From: Cepaea nemoralis
Taxonomy: Eukaryota; Mollusca; Gastropoda; Stylommatophora; Helicidae
Length of the DNA stretch: 64,000 nucleotides
Assembly: GCA_014155875.1 (NCBI GenBank)
Contig: JACEFZ010018156.1
Location: 836,061-900,060 of the forward strand
Direction: 5' to 3'
Position numbers and translations under genes: made by a program
Notes under the pieces: model-generated
The model's input: only the letters and a program-made list of their open reading frames with translations
What the model was told of the DNA's origin: nothing
Database searches by the model: none
Shown: one piece after another, positions 1 to 13,200 of the stretch
How positions within the stretch are numbered: the stretch's first letter is position 1
Layout of the letters: every line of letters starts with the position of its first letter

Positions 1-99
1 CTGTGGCTTAGGGGTGGTGATTGTAGTTTTATCGTCCCACATACTCAGTTTAATGTTGGCTGTTGACTGAGCACTTTGCATTGGTTTTCCACTGTACTA

Positions 100-210
100 T
101 GAGCTTCGGCCGTTCAGAAAGCAATGCTGAATGTAAGATTGCCTAGAAATTCACAAACAGCCGTAAAAAGGTTGGGGTTGATTGCATGGTCCTGTAAAGG
201 ACATAAGCTA
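100..210 (+). repeat. SINE-A body fragment
   Basis: Diverged copy of a SINE body seen more completely at 13146-13391: it shares the 'cagaaagcaatg', 'taagattgcc' and 'gtcctgtaaagga' blocks in the same order. No tRNA-like head is recognisable here. It lies upstream of the first FTSJ3 exon in this window, in what is presumably an intron. Confidence 0.55.
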
Positions 211-496
211 ACTTATTTATAACATACTGTCCTATAATTAATTACATTTCTTCATTTGTGCTGCCCAAATCTCATCAGAACGTTACACCCATTATAAAGT
301 TTCTTGTTGGTAATGAACATATTCTGTTTTCTTACATTTTAATTATACTCATTGTGGACAATAACAACATCCATTAAACGCTGCTCATATCTGCCATCAC
401 TACTAATATCAGCTGTCCTCTGATGGTAAAAAACCTTCAAATGTTTGCAACAATAAACTGGGGAAACATGAAGGGGACGATGTTAGATCGTTTTTT

Positions 497-703
497 TGCA
501 TATCCCTTACAGGTCGTTGCAGTCGACACCAGCATTTTTCAGCTGTTGGTGTACTAGGCAAGATTACGCTCAGTAGTTTGCCATTGCTTTCTGGGTGACT
601 GCCTTACATACCCCCGTAAGTATACCCCCCGAGAGTATACAGGATTACGGAGAAAGACGCTAACCCTTAGGCCAGGGAGACCGGTTGACTGGGTATTTAC
701 AGC
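497..703 (-). repeat. SINE-A copy with tRNA-like head
   Basis: Read on the - strand, this begins with a tRNA-like head containing an A-box-like TGGCCTAAGGG (664-674) and continues into the body shared with 13146-13391 (blocks 'aaactactgagcgtaatcttgcc' in part, and 'cctgtaagggatatgc'). No clear B box and no target duplication were found. Together with the other copies it defines a dispersed SINE family. Confidence 0.65.
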
Positions 704-1150
704 CATAAAAATGTCAGAGACTAGGATATGACAGGTTCCAGATGCTTACCATAAATGTGAGGATATATTTTAACAATCGGTCAAGATGTTTGACCACAGC
801 CTGAGACTGTCTAGTTGATGAATGGTGTTGCTATGCCGTGCCTCCTTTAAGGTCCCTCGGTAACACACAGGAAACCATTATCAATGGCGTTCATGTGATT
901 TTATTTGCCAGGGGTTAATTTCATCTCTAGAAACTATTTTTATTTCTCATCATGATGTACCATCCATTTCAACATTATAAATCGTAAACTAAATTGAGAA
1001 TTGCCAGGATGTGATACATATAGTAGATTGACAAGTGCCATGTTACCACCAGAAGGAGACAGACAATCTGAACATGAGAAATATGTATAATTTCTTTAAA
1101 ATATCTTTGTAGGATAATATATCACCAGATTATATGTTGTAATATTTCAG
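704..1150. other. intron sequence, nothing recognised
   Basis: AT-rich sequence upstream of the first FTSJ3 exon. It ends in a polypyrimidine-poor but acceptable 3' splice site ('atatttcag'). No coding or repeat similarity was recognised. Confidence 0.5.
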
Positions 1151-1286
1151 GGCTAAAAAGAAAGTCAGAAAGGCCCAAATGAAGCAGAAATTGCGAATTG
1201 ATATGAAAATGACCATCCCAGGCGATCAGCCAGATCTTCAAGATGATATTAATATATTTGATATCACCAAAATTAGAAATAAAAAG
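1151..1286 (+). CDS. FTSJ3: FTSJ3 coding exon 1 of 8 in window
   Basis: Follows 'aatatttcag' and ends at 'aaaaag|gtaagt'. One base completes a codon from an upstream exon; the exon then encodes a basic stretch ([13 protein letters not shown]) followed by [17 protein letters not shown], matching the FTSJ3 segment after the methyltransferase domain. Ends in phase 0. Confidence 0.88.
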
Positions 1287-4200
1287 GTAAGTTCTTATGC
1301 TTCATGTACAGGTGGCACTTGTTCACATTTCTCTTTTGTCTGCCAGAAACATTGTAGCTTCTGAAAGTATGAAAATTTATCCTCAAAATTATGGTATTTT
1401 TTTAAGGCGATGTGCGGCAGTAAAAACATCGATTTTTGGTCAACTTGGCTATTTTTGGAATAGTTCATTTTTAGACACATCATGTCTTCTATCAGATTCT
1501 GTACTTGTTTTTGTTTCAAAACTGTTATTTTATGCAATATTCATAATTTACTGAACCCACCCTCTGTGTCAAATCATATAATTATTGAAAATTGTTGCGA
1601 AATTGACGGTTTTCAAATCCTAGCAACGATATCTCAGGAAAACACGACACGCGCGTGTAAGGTATCCCTGGAAAGGTCGTGAACTGTTCGTAAAACTACG
1701 AGTTCGTCTAATCGGAAGCTCTTCTGTGTACATCGGATTTATTCGTGTCTATCATCTTCCGGAAACTTCCATATATGGAACATCGTAAGCAATCCGCATT
1801 CGCCGATGGCTGAAATTGATCACGTGGGTTTCCAAAATGGCGGCTTTGTGTTGTTTACACCTGGCGACGTGCTGAAAGTTCATTGTTGACGACAGACTGA
1901 CACGCATTGAAATATGCCTCGTTCTAAGAAATTTAACATAAAGTCATCTACTCAACGTAAGTAATCTCTCAGACTACACCTCGCAAATGCTCGTAAGCAG
2001 CGAAAAGCCTATCAGAACGTCGTAAACGATACAGACAATTCTGAAACTACTGAAAGCGACCCAGCTAAAGTGCGCACATGCCACTTCCAAATCCAAGTGT
2101 TTTGACAGTGAATCTGAATGAATCAGTGCTATCGTGTTCTTCTCAAAGTTGTGGAAGTGATTCTTTTATTACCCGAAGCCAATTTAAAAGAGATACGTAT
2201 AAATACACAACATCCACTAGCAGCAAGTATGATTCTGGTGACGACAATGGATATCAAAAACGGGAACACAGAGCAATAGTTGATTGTTCAGAAATTGAGG
2301 CAATAATCAAATTGTTATGTTGTCCAGTTTGTAAAAAGGATAGTCTTATTTTGAAAACTGACAGCAAGAAAACCAAGGGATTAGCTATGTATGCAGAGGT
2401 TTACAGCTCTTGTTGTGAAGAAGTGATGTGTGGAAGATACCTATCTGCAAGAAGTAATGATGGGGATAGATCTTTTGCTGTCAACAGCCAGTCAGTATAT
2501 TCAGCATTAGTCTGTGGGATGGGTGCAACGACATTCAACAATTTTTGTGAAAACATGAACCTGCAAGGTCTTCATCACAAAACATTTCACAGCAAAGCGA
2601 ATAACCTATATTCAAAGATAGAAGATCTGGAGGACACTGTTTTTTCTCAAACCGTAAAGTATGTTCGACAGGCTCATGCACAACAGTCAGGCATAACTCT
2701 ACATGACAATGATGTGCTAGATATTAGTGTCAGCTTTGATGGCACTTGACTGACTAGAGGCCACACATCCCACATTGGAGTTGGCTGTGCAGTGGATGTT
2801 CTTACAGGAGTTTGCATAGATGCCCATGTTATGTCCACATATTGCCAGGTGTGTGAAACCACTGGTAAGACACTTTCCAGGGACAAACCAGATGAATTTG
2901 CAGCATGGAAGGCAGAACATCTTCTAAACTGTGACAACAATTTCACAGGATCTGCTGGAATGGTGAAGGCTGCAAGGGTGCTGTGGCGACGGTCTGTGGC
3001 CCGTCATAAACTTCGCTACACGTCAATACTTTCTGATGGTGACACCAAAACATTTGCGGAACTTACCAAGATCAACCCATATGGGGATGACATTCAGATA
3101 GACAAAGAGGAGTGTATCAACCATGTCAGTAAACGCCTTGGAACAGCACTGCGCAAACTAAACTAAACTACTTAGTAGATGTGTGTCAGGACAAACTCAG
3201 AATTCAAATGAGTGTTTACACAGCTTGATATGGGCTCGATGCACTAAAGACAACTTTGCCTCTTGCAAGCGCGTTCAGTTTGCAGTTGTAACTGCAGCAA
3301 GAGAGTTCAACTTTGGAGCTGCTGCTGCCCAAGACACTGCCCAGTTTTTGGACCTTCTACAGGCCTGCATATGCAGAGACTAGGAACATTTAGGATGCAG
3401 AAGCAAGTAAGAAATAGTCTGAAGTACAAGAAGGACAAACAAACTAAAAGACGCGACACTGTACGAGCGGCCAAACTGAAGAGACAAGGTGAGCTGCATG
3501 CTCTGGAGGGAGGTCCTGCATATTCAACAGGACAATTTTAACACTCAAGATACAGTTTTACACTTTTTTTTCTCTGTAAAAGAGTGCATTAGTAATAAAA
3601 AACAAAAAAATAATTAGTTTTTCCCCGTTTTCTCATTTCGCCAGTTTTTTATACATAAGTACAATTGTTTTAAAAACTATTCACTAGATTTCACTCAAAC
3701 TTTGCAGAGATATTCTTTATTATATCTCTTACATTGTGAGTAGATTATTCTTCAATAATTACATTTTAGTTTTTGTGCTACACTAAAAAAAAAAAAAAAA
3801 TGTCTATGAAAAATGTCATTACCATTTTCACATTTTGAAAAAAAAAACTGCTAAGAGATATCATTAAAATTTTCTACTAAACTTGTAAAGGGTCTATTTA
3901 CTTACACATAAAACAAAGAATTTAGCCTGTACATTAAAAAATAAATGTTTTAGAGGTACATTAAGAAATTCAAGATGGCCGCTGTTTATCTTGGTTTCCA
4001 TAGCAACCGTTAAGTGCAAAGTCAATTTGACAATATTTTATTGATCAGCAGTCTTTAATATCAAACCCTATCCCATAAAAGAACATAGAAATTAAGTATT
4101 ATGGAATTAAATTTTTTAAGGTTAGCATTGCCTTAAACCATATTGTCCACTTATGTCTTCAGTTTTTCATCTTGAAAACTTCTGTATCTGGATTTTTTAT

Positions 4201-7200
4201 TATGTCATTTGGGACAGCAGAGGCATCAGTTGCTTGTGGGTAAGGGTCTGTTACTCCTTCCTGATTACAGTTAACAGGAGATGTCATGTAGGCTGTTGCC
4301 TGACCATTTCCCATGGTGCATGTGTCCTTGTGTTATCATTCATATCTCTACCAATGGCATGTTTAATGCAGCAGAATGATTGCTTGTCATGGTGTCCTTC
4401 TCTGTGGCTTGAGCTGGTAGCAGTGGGTTTGTGGCGGTTGAGATAGACTCCACCATTTACTCCATGACTGCTTATTAATACTGGCTTATATCTCAGAGGT
4501 CTGTGATATCTGGAGGTCATTCCAGTACAAAGTTTGACCAACCCTCCCTGTCAAGTAACACGCATGCATGGAAGGCTTTATCGAGGGGGAAATGGTCAGA
4601 TTTTCTTGTCATTTTTTGTTAATAACATTTCCGCTGTTTGTGTTGATAAAGAATTGAATCGCCTGTGCTGGTTTTAATTCACAGAATGTTTTCTAAATTT
4701 CTTGTTTTTCTGTTAAAATTGTAGCAACTAACAGATGTTGAGAAAGGAGATTTAAGTCACATGGACAAGGATGACATATTTGAAGACTCTGATGAAGAAG
4801 GGAAACAAAAGCCCCGGCCACGGGAATATTTTGATAAAGATGAAAAGAAATACAGAGGAGTTCAGGCTGGTGATAGTTCTGACGACGAGGAGGATATGGA
4901 AGAAGAACCGATGTTCGAGGAAGAGAATGATGATACTGATGCAGAAGAGGAAGATGAGTAAGTGTTGCAGATTGTGTAATATTTTTCACAGTAATCAGAT
5001 CATTTTAGAATGCCATACAGTCTTGGGTATAATAGGCATTCATGTATAATAAGTATGCTTGCTTTAGCCCAGTATTGTTTAGTAAAATAAAAATTAATGT
5101 TATCCACTGTAATTTTTCGCAAATTCATTTGATGAAACATTTGTTCAAAAGCAGTATGAAAATAAGTGCACAACATTTACATTTTAGGTACTTTATACAT
5201 TCTTCTTCTTCTGCGTTCATCCGGAGAGTTTTTTTCGGGCGTGATTGCGTTGTGCCTGTTTACCACAGGACTGCGTACTTGCGCCGTTGGGCAGACACAT
5301 CCAACTTCTGTGGGCATTTGTTGACCAGGTTGACATTCCCAGGGCTTTACACATCCTAGTCATAGCCCTCACTTGGAAGAAGCTCATGTAGGTTCATTTG
5401 ATGTTGAAAATTTGCAGGACATTGTTCTCATCACAGCCTACTGTAGTTTCGTTACATCCACCACAAAGAAAATTAGGCAAATGTAGAAGAGATCCATTCA
5501 GCTACCAAGAAGAGCGTACAACCAAAGGAGATGTGGATATAAATCCAGATTAATAATGAAAATTGCAGGTCGACAACCTCAACCTAATCAAACACAGACA
5601 CCCGGGAAGGTTAATGTGCTGTAAACAGGCACAACATAATCACGTCCGAAAAAAAACTCCGGATGAACACAGAAGTGAAGAAGAAACATAGACTCGGGAA
5701 AACTACATCAACACTTCTGGCCTTGGAACATAAACCAATCTTTCCCAGATGTTCATCTAACAGTAAGTGGACATTAGAAAAATATATATCATCCACCTGG
5801 GAATAAACACAAGATGTGGCTCATTGTGTTCCATCCATCCATCATGTGCCATGCCGATACTGCCATATCACTCGATCACCAAAGTCGTGAATCAGCTCTA
5901 TGTTCCTGTCTCGACCATTGTGTTGAGCTAGTGAAAAATACACATTACAGGGAAAGCAACATGAACTGTAAGTATGCACTGGAACGTGAATAGTAAGTAT
6001 AGGCGCACTGGACTAATCTGTATCACTGATGGTCAAGATAATTTCTTGGCTAATGCCGCCATGCTACAGAAGCCTTCTGCGTATGCTATCAAATGTGTAT
6101 TTGGTATCTTTTCTTTGAAAATCTGCACAGTGAAGGGAGCTGGTCACATATCTAAAGTAATGATGTGATCTGTGAACATTTAGTCCCCTGTTGATCGAGC
6201 TCATCTAAAACTCCATCATATATATATATATATATGTGTGTGTGTGGCAGCGATAACAGTGCCTGTTGTGGTTGCAGTGTGCATGAGTTCTGTTTATTGT
6301 GCTCACTTGAGTGTGTGGTTATCTTCCAGGGACCAGAGCCAGGAAGATCAGACTGGGGACAATGCTAACCCACTTATTGTTGACTTGGGAGAAACCAGTC
6401 GGATCAGGAAAGACAAGCAGTCCGCCTGGTTCAAAAAGGTACTGAACAATTCAGTTATTGCATGCTAATTTTACTCATGATTTAAGAGGTAAGCAACATG
6501 CTTCCAAATATAGTGGACATTTGCATTTTTAATATCATTGCCTCTTAGCCGTTAAATATATATTTCTTCCATGGCCTTATTTTATACATGCAAGGGTGTG
6601 TTCTTTCTTTCCTTTGCTTATCCCACCCACATGCACCCTGTTTCTCTCTCTCTTTCTTATATGTGTGTTATGTGCACATTAAATTATAATTTCTTGATTT
6701 ACTTTGGTAGTTGTGTATTTGGCTTTTAAGAATTGTAGCAACGTGGCCGGCCGATCATCTACTATCAAGACACCTTTTCTGTTGTCTCTAAAGTTGCCAC
6801 TGTACATTAATGATTGTAGAGGATGTCACAAATCTAAAGTTGCACTTCACCAGTTTTGTGTGAATTTATTACGGATTAAATATTTGAATATTTCCTTTCT
6901 TTGTGTGCATAAAGGATATGGACAATTTTCACCTGAATACTGTCTATTTGCTTTAGTCAGAAATAGTCAAACCTTATATACTGCTGCATTCTGTAAAGCT
7001 TTATTACAGTTGAATTAACGGCTTCAACTGTATTAGAATCAATTGTAAATGTGCCTCTGAGGGTGCCTTTGATTAATGTTTATAAATATTGTGTTTTATT
7101 TTGTTGTTGAAGTTTAATCATATTCTAGTCTTTGCTCATTTATTACATTGTGTTTATTGAATATTTTGCAGGCTGCGTTTGCAGATTTGGATGATGAGCT

Positions 7201-10200
7201 TGATGATGTTGAGCTTGCACAGATGGTTTCACAAGCAGAAGGCCAAGCAAAAGATAAATCTAAAAAGAAAGAGGAAACCAAACCAGGAAAACATAAATCT
7301 GAGTTTAGTCAAGATGCTGATGACGGCAATAGTGGGATTGACAAGGAAGAAAGCGACAGTGACGATGATAGCGATGATGAGGAGGAAGATGATGGTGATG
7401 ATTATGACTTTACAGAGGCAATGCAAACAAAGAAAGTAAACAAAGGTGCCGGTCGGACGTCACATGTAGATGGCATTGAAATCGTACCTGAAATGTCACT
7501 AGACTCCAATCTTAAGCTGGATTCTGAGGGCTTGGCTATAGGAGCAGCTATGGTTCAGTCCCGTAAAAGAAAGAGAGAGGTTGTAGACTCAGCTTATCAT
7601 AGGTGGGTACTGTTACTTTATTGAGGAGTCCAGCACATCATGTCAGTGGGTTTGCTTTAGAAATCTCTTCATTTATTGCTGTTTATAGCATACATCATAT
7701 GTTGGGCCAGGGCAGGATGCCATGGGGTCTGTGTCCAGCACATCATGTCAGTAGGTTGCTGTAGAAATCTCTTCATTTAAATCTCTTCACTTAATACATC
7801 CAACATGATGCCTCCATGCTCCTTTACTTGACTTAATACATCCAACATGTTGCCTCCATGCTCCTTTACTTGACTTAATACATCCAACATGGTTCCCCCA
7901 TGCTCCTTTACTTGACTTAATACATCCAACATGGTTCCCCCATGCTCCTTTACTTGACTTAATACATCCAACATGGTTCCCCCGTGCTCCTTTATTTGAC
8001 TTAATACATCCAACATGGTTCCCCCATGCTCCTTTACTTGACTTAATACATCCAACATGTTGCCTCCATGCTCCTTTACTTGACTTAATACATCCAACAT
8101 GGTTCCCCCATGCTCCTTTACTTGACTTAATACATCCAACATGTTGCCTCCATGCTCCTTTACTTGACTTAATACATCCAACATGGTTCCCCCATGCTCC
8201 TTTATTTGACTTAATACATCCAACATGGTTCCCCCATGCTCCTTTACTTGACTTAATACATCCAACATGGTTCCCCCATGCTCCTTTACTTGACTTAATA
8301 CATCCAACATGTTGCCTCCATGCTCCTTTACTTGACTTAATACATCCAACGTGTTGCCTCCATGCTCCTTTACTTGACTTAATACATCCAACATGGTTCC
8401 CCCATGCTCCTTTACTTGACTTAATACATACAACATGGTTCCCCCATGCTCCTTTATTTGACTTAATACATCCAACATGGTTCCTCCATGCTCCTTTACT
8501 TGACTTAATACATCCAACATGGTTCCCCCATGCTCCTTTACTTGACTTAATACATCCAACATGTTGCCTCCATGCTCCTTTACTTGACTTAATACATCCA
8601 ACATGTTGCCTCCATGCTCCTTTACTTGACTTAATACATCCAACATGTTGCCTCCATGCTCCTTTACTTGACTTAATACATCCAACATGGTTCCCCCATG
8701 CTCCTTTACTTGACTTAATACATCCAACATGTTGCCTCCATGCTCCTTTACTTGACTTAATACATCCAACATGGTCCCCCCATTCTCGGCAGCCTCAATA
8801 TCATGATCAATCTAACTACACGCGTGGATAAACACTGTGTCAAAATGTATTTCGTTTTATTAGTGGTGTGTCTTTCATTTTGGCCGCAGATTGTGAACAC
8901 ATTTTTATTATATTGGGGAATTGTGGATTGGTTACAGCTTTATTTTATTAACTGTTTCAACTGCATGAAATATGGCACTGTGGGGGTTTATGATAGTTGA
9001 GTCTGTGATCTGTGTGGATATGAATGCTGGACAGTGGGTAAAGGTATGGTGGAGAAATTGTTTTGAATATTTGTCACAGAAAAAGGACAAATGCCGAGGT
9101 ATTAAGAGCTGAAAGTATCACTAAATCATCTATCAAAACCATAGGATGAAAAATGAAATTTATGGAGCATGTCAACAGAAGAAGTGGGCAGGAAAAATTA
9201 GTCTTATGTGGGAAAATTTGAAACAAGAGAGGGAGACAGGTAGAAGCTGGGAAATATTAGCTAAAAAGAAAAACTTAGAAACTGGGCAGAAAATAATAGT
9301 ATAAAGATTAATTTTATCCATATATCAGGTGTTTTAAAATGTAATTTCACTTTAGTCATTTACTGGTGGATGTATTCTGATAATATGTGCGTTCATTGTT
9401 TCAGGTACATGTTTGATGATGACAATCTGCCAGATTGGTTTTCTAGTGATGAGAAAAGACACATGAGGATACAGCGACCTGTGACAAAGGTTGGTTTGAA
9501 CAGCTTGTACTATTCTACTGTTTGTTTTGTATTGTATCTAAATGACATTTTATGGTCTTGATTCTTTCTTTCTTTGGTGCTGAGTAATTGTTATTTACAT
9601 TCAATTACTGAAGTGGAGATGTTTATAAGATAATAGAGATAACAGTTTACGAAACCAGGCCAAGAATAATATGGTCAGAAATAAACAACTGCTGCCTGTG
9701 TGCAGGGGCAAGAACAAACGGGAGAAACTACGTGTTCCTGTGTGAATTTTGAAAACAGGATATTTATTCGTCTGAGAGGAAATATAATGTTGGGTGTTCG
9801 TGTGTTCTCATGTCGTGAGTTACTGTTTGAAATTCGCAACACAAGACATTTTTTAGCTCCCCAAAAGCAATAATTCACAGACATGTGACTGTAGTTTTCA
9901 TCCTGTTCAATTGTGGTACGTAATTATATGATTATTTATTTACAATGATTGTAGTTTGGTCTTTCGCATGTGTACATAGCTGTGAGTGGTTGCGGTTTGT
10001 TCTTTTACTTGAGTGTATGGTTAGCTGTGATGTACTGTCTTGCTACAACCACATTGTGTGATGCTGATTGGTCTATCCAAATATGTTTCCAGCAGCATAT
10101 GCCCAATGTCAAGTCAGACGTGTCAAGGGCACCTGTACTATTTATTTTTAACATGATGTCATTAGTTGTTAGACTTTATTGCTACATTATACAAAGTTTC

Positions 10201-13200
10201 TTCATCCATGTCTTGACTCATTTGCTAGTGTTGGCTTTGTAGACAGTGTTCTACTTTCTGAGTGTTCTATTTTATAGTTGGTGAACTCTTTGCTAAACTA
10301 CATTATATAGCTGGTTAACTCTTTGTTAAATCATATTTTCTGTCATCATTTTCAGGAAGAAATGGAGGAGTACAAGCTGAAGATGAAGGCCATTGATGCA
10401 CAGCCCATCAAGAAAATTGCTGAAGCCAAAGCTAGGAAGAAGAAGAAGGTATGTTTTGTTTCATTTTGTTGTGTCTGATTTTATAGTGTAAAATGAAGTC
10501 AGCAGTAACTTGTGTGTAACATTAGTAACTTTTCACTCTCTCCCATCCTTTGAAACTATATAGTTACATTTGTTTAGGTTTCTTTTTTATCATATTTAAT
10601 TGATGACTGTTTTATACAAGTATTTTATTCTGGTCCTTCTTACTTCACACGATTGTCAATTCTCCTGTCATTGATCTGTTTTCAGATGCTAAAACGACAA
10701 GAAAATGCCAGGAAGAAAGCCAATGCTATCTCAGACACCGTTGATATTTCTGAGAAAGAGAAATGGCAACAAATCAAGCAGTAAGTTGAAATTATTTCCA
10801 TACGTATGGCCACTGTTGTAAGTTTGTGCTTGTCTTGTCTCAGAACATGAAAGCTATCTCATGCAATTAGGCACCATCATTGACTGTCAGAAGAGTACTG
10901 AAATGTTATATTATATGTATAAATTATATAATAAATAACAGGAATGAACAAATTAGAAAGAGCTTTGAAGCAACAGGGATGATTTTCCTGAGATAAATGT
11001 TGAGAATACCTTGGGCTGCAAAACTACATGATGATTGCCTGGGAGAGGCAAATGGAGATAGTACAACCATAAGAAAGAGGGAAACATCATTCTGTGGTCA
11101 GAAGAGAGGCCTTGACAAACATTGTGACTGGGAAGAGGCAAACATCATTCTGTGGTCAGAAGAAAGGCCTTGACAAACATTGTGACTGAGAAGAGGCAAA
11201 CATCATTCTGTGGTCAGAAGAGAGGCCTTGACAAACATTGTGACTGGGAAGAGGCAAACATCATTCTGTGGTCAGAAGAGAGGCCTTGACAAACATTGTG
11301 ACTGGGAAGAGGCAAACATCATTCTGTGGTCAGAAGAGAGGCCTTGACAAACATTGTGACTGGGAAGAGGCAAACATCATTCTGTGGTCAGAAGAGAGGG
11401 CTTGACAAACATTGTGACTGGGAAGAGGCAAACATCATTCTGTGGTCAGAAGAAAGGCCTTGACAAACATTGTGACTGGGAAGAGGCAAACATCATTCTG
11501 TGGTCAGAAGAAAGGCCTTGACAAACATTGTGACTGGAAAGAGGCAAACATCATTCTGTGGTCAGAAGAGAGGCCTTGACAAACATTGTGACTGGGAAGA
11601 GGCAAACATCATTCTGTGGTCAGAAGAAAGGCCTTGACAAACATTGTGACTGGAAAGAGGCAAACATCATTCTGTGGTCAGAAGAGAGGCCTTGACAAAC
11701 ATTGTGACTGGGAAGAGGCAAACATCATTCTGTGGTCAGAAGAAAGGCCTTGACAAACATTGTGACTGAGAAGAGGCAAACATCATTCTGTGGTCAGAAG
11801 AGAGGCCTTGACAAACATTGTGACTGGGAAGAGGCAAACATCATTCTGTGGTCAGAAGAGAGGCCTTGACAAACATTGTGACTGGAAAGAGGCAAACATC
11901 ATTCTGTGGTCAGAAGAGAGGCCTTGACAAACATTGTGACTGGGAAGAGGCAAACATCATTCTGTGGTCAGAAGAAAGGCCTTGACAAACATTGTGACTG
12001 GGAAGAGGCAAACATCATTCTGTGGTCAGAAGAAAGGCCTTGACAAACATTGTGACTGAGAAGAGGCAAACATCATTCTGTGGTCAGAAGAGAGGCCTTG
12101 ACAAACATTGTGACTGGGAAGAGGCAAACATCATTCTGTGGTCAGAAGAGAGGCCTTGACAAACATTGTGACTGGGAAGAGGCAAACATCATTCTGTGGT
12201 CAGAAGAAAGGCCTTGACAAACATTGTGACTGGAAAGAGGCAAACATCATTCTGTGGTCAGAAGAGAGGCCTTGACAAACATTGTGACAGGAAAGATCAG
12301 TGGGAGGTGAGGCAGACCAAGAGAAATCGTGCTGGGTGGATTGAGATGGTGGTTTGGAGGAATGTCATCAGTGGAAGTTTATCCAGAACACCAAGGGCTG
12401 AGATATGTGGAGAGACATGAACGCCTACGCCAGTTGATGAACGCCTACGCCAGTTGATGAACGCCTACGTTGGCAGGGCAGGTGATTATGTTATGCTTGT
12501 TGGATCTGCTGGGATTTTCAGTATCTAGATGCCATTACAAATAGCATGTTTTTTATTGTGCTCGCTCGCTGTGAACTCAAGCGTAGTCCATAAACACTAG
12601 TTCTGGTAGAACTGGACTGAACTTTACATGTGGATTACCTTTCCCTATTACTGGTGTCCCTCGCCATCTGGCAAACCCACTCCAACTTCAGGGGTACTTG
12701 TAATTTACGTTCCCAGGTCAATATGAGAAGTTAACATTTTAGTCCAATTGTCTGGTGTAGGATTGAACCCGCCCGGGAAGGTTAACCCGATCAACAAATG
12801 CCCGCAGAAGTCGGATGTGTCGGCCAAACGGCGCAAGAACGCAGCTCTGCTGTAAACAGGCACAACGCAATCACATCCGGAGAAAAAAAACTCCGGATGA
12901 ACGAAGAAGAAGAAGAAGATTGAACCCGCTACATCAGCATACCGAATGTTTAAGAGCATGTGTTGTTATCCATTCAGCCATGCTGACCTCCTCATATAGC
13001 ATTTGATTGTGTTAAATTGGTCGGACAAATGATATCCCATTGAATGTACTACCATATACATTTTAAGTGACTTTCACATAGATAAATGTAGTAACAAATA
13101 TCTGGGGTTGCTTGGCAGAACATTTTCCAAGTTTGCTTCCAGCATGCCGGTCTCTGTGGTCTAGAGGTTACACAACTTTCTCCGTAATCTCGTATACTCT

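Noticed and set aside
1404..4140. TTAAGGC[G/A]ATG as terminal inverted repeats of the Mutator-like element
   Set aside because: Only about 10 bp match, and no target duplication was found on either side.
7777..8772. 331-codon - strand frame as a repeat-protein gene
   Set aside because: It consists almost wholly of a 42-bp minisatellite inside an FTSJ3 intron, with no splice sites, homology or flanking coding sequence.
11082..12299. 58-bp array as a CRISPR-like array
   Set aside because: There are no unique spacers: the whole unit is repeated, it is LINE-derived, and the context is a eukaryotic intron.
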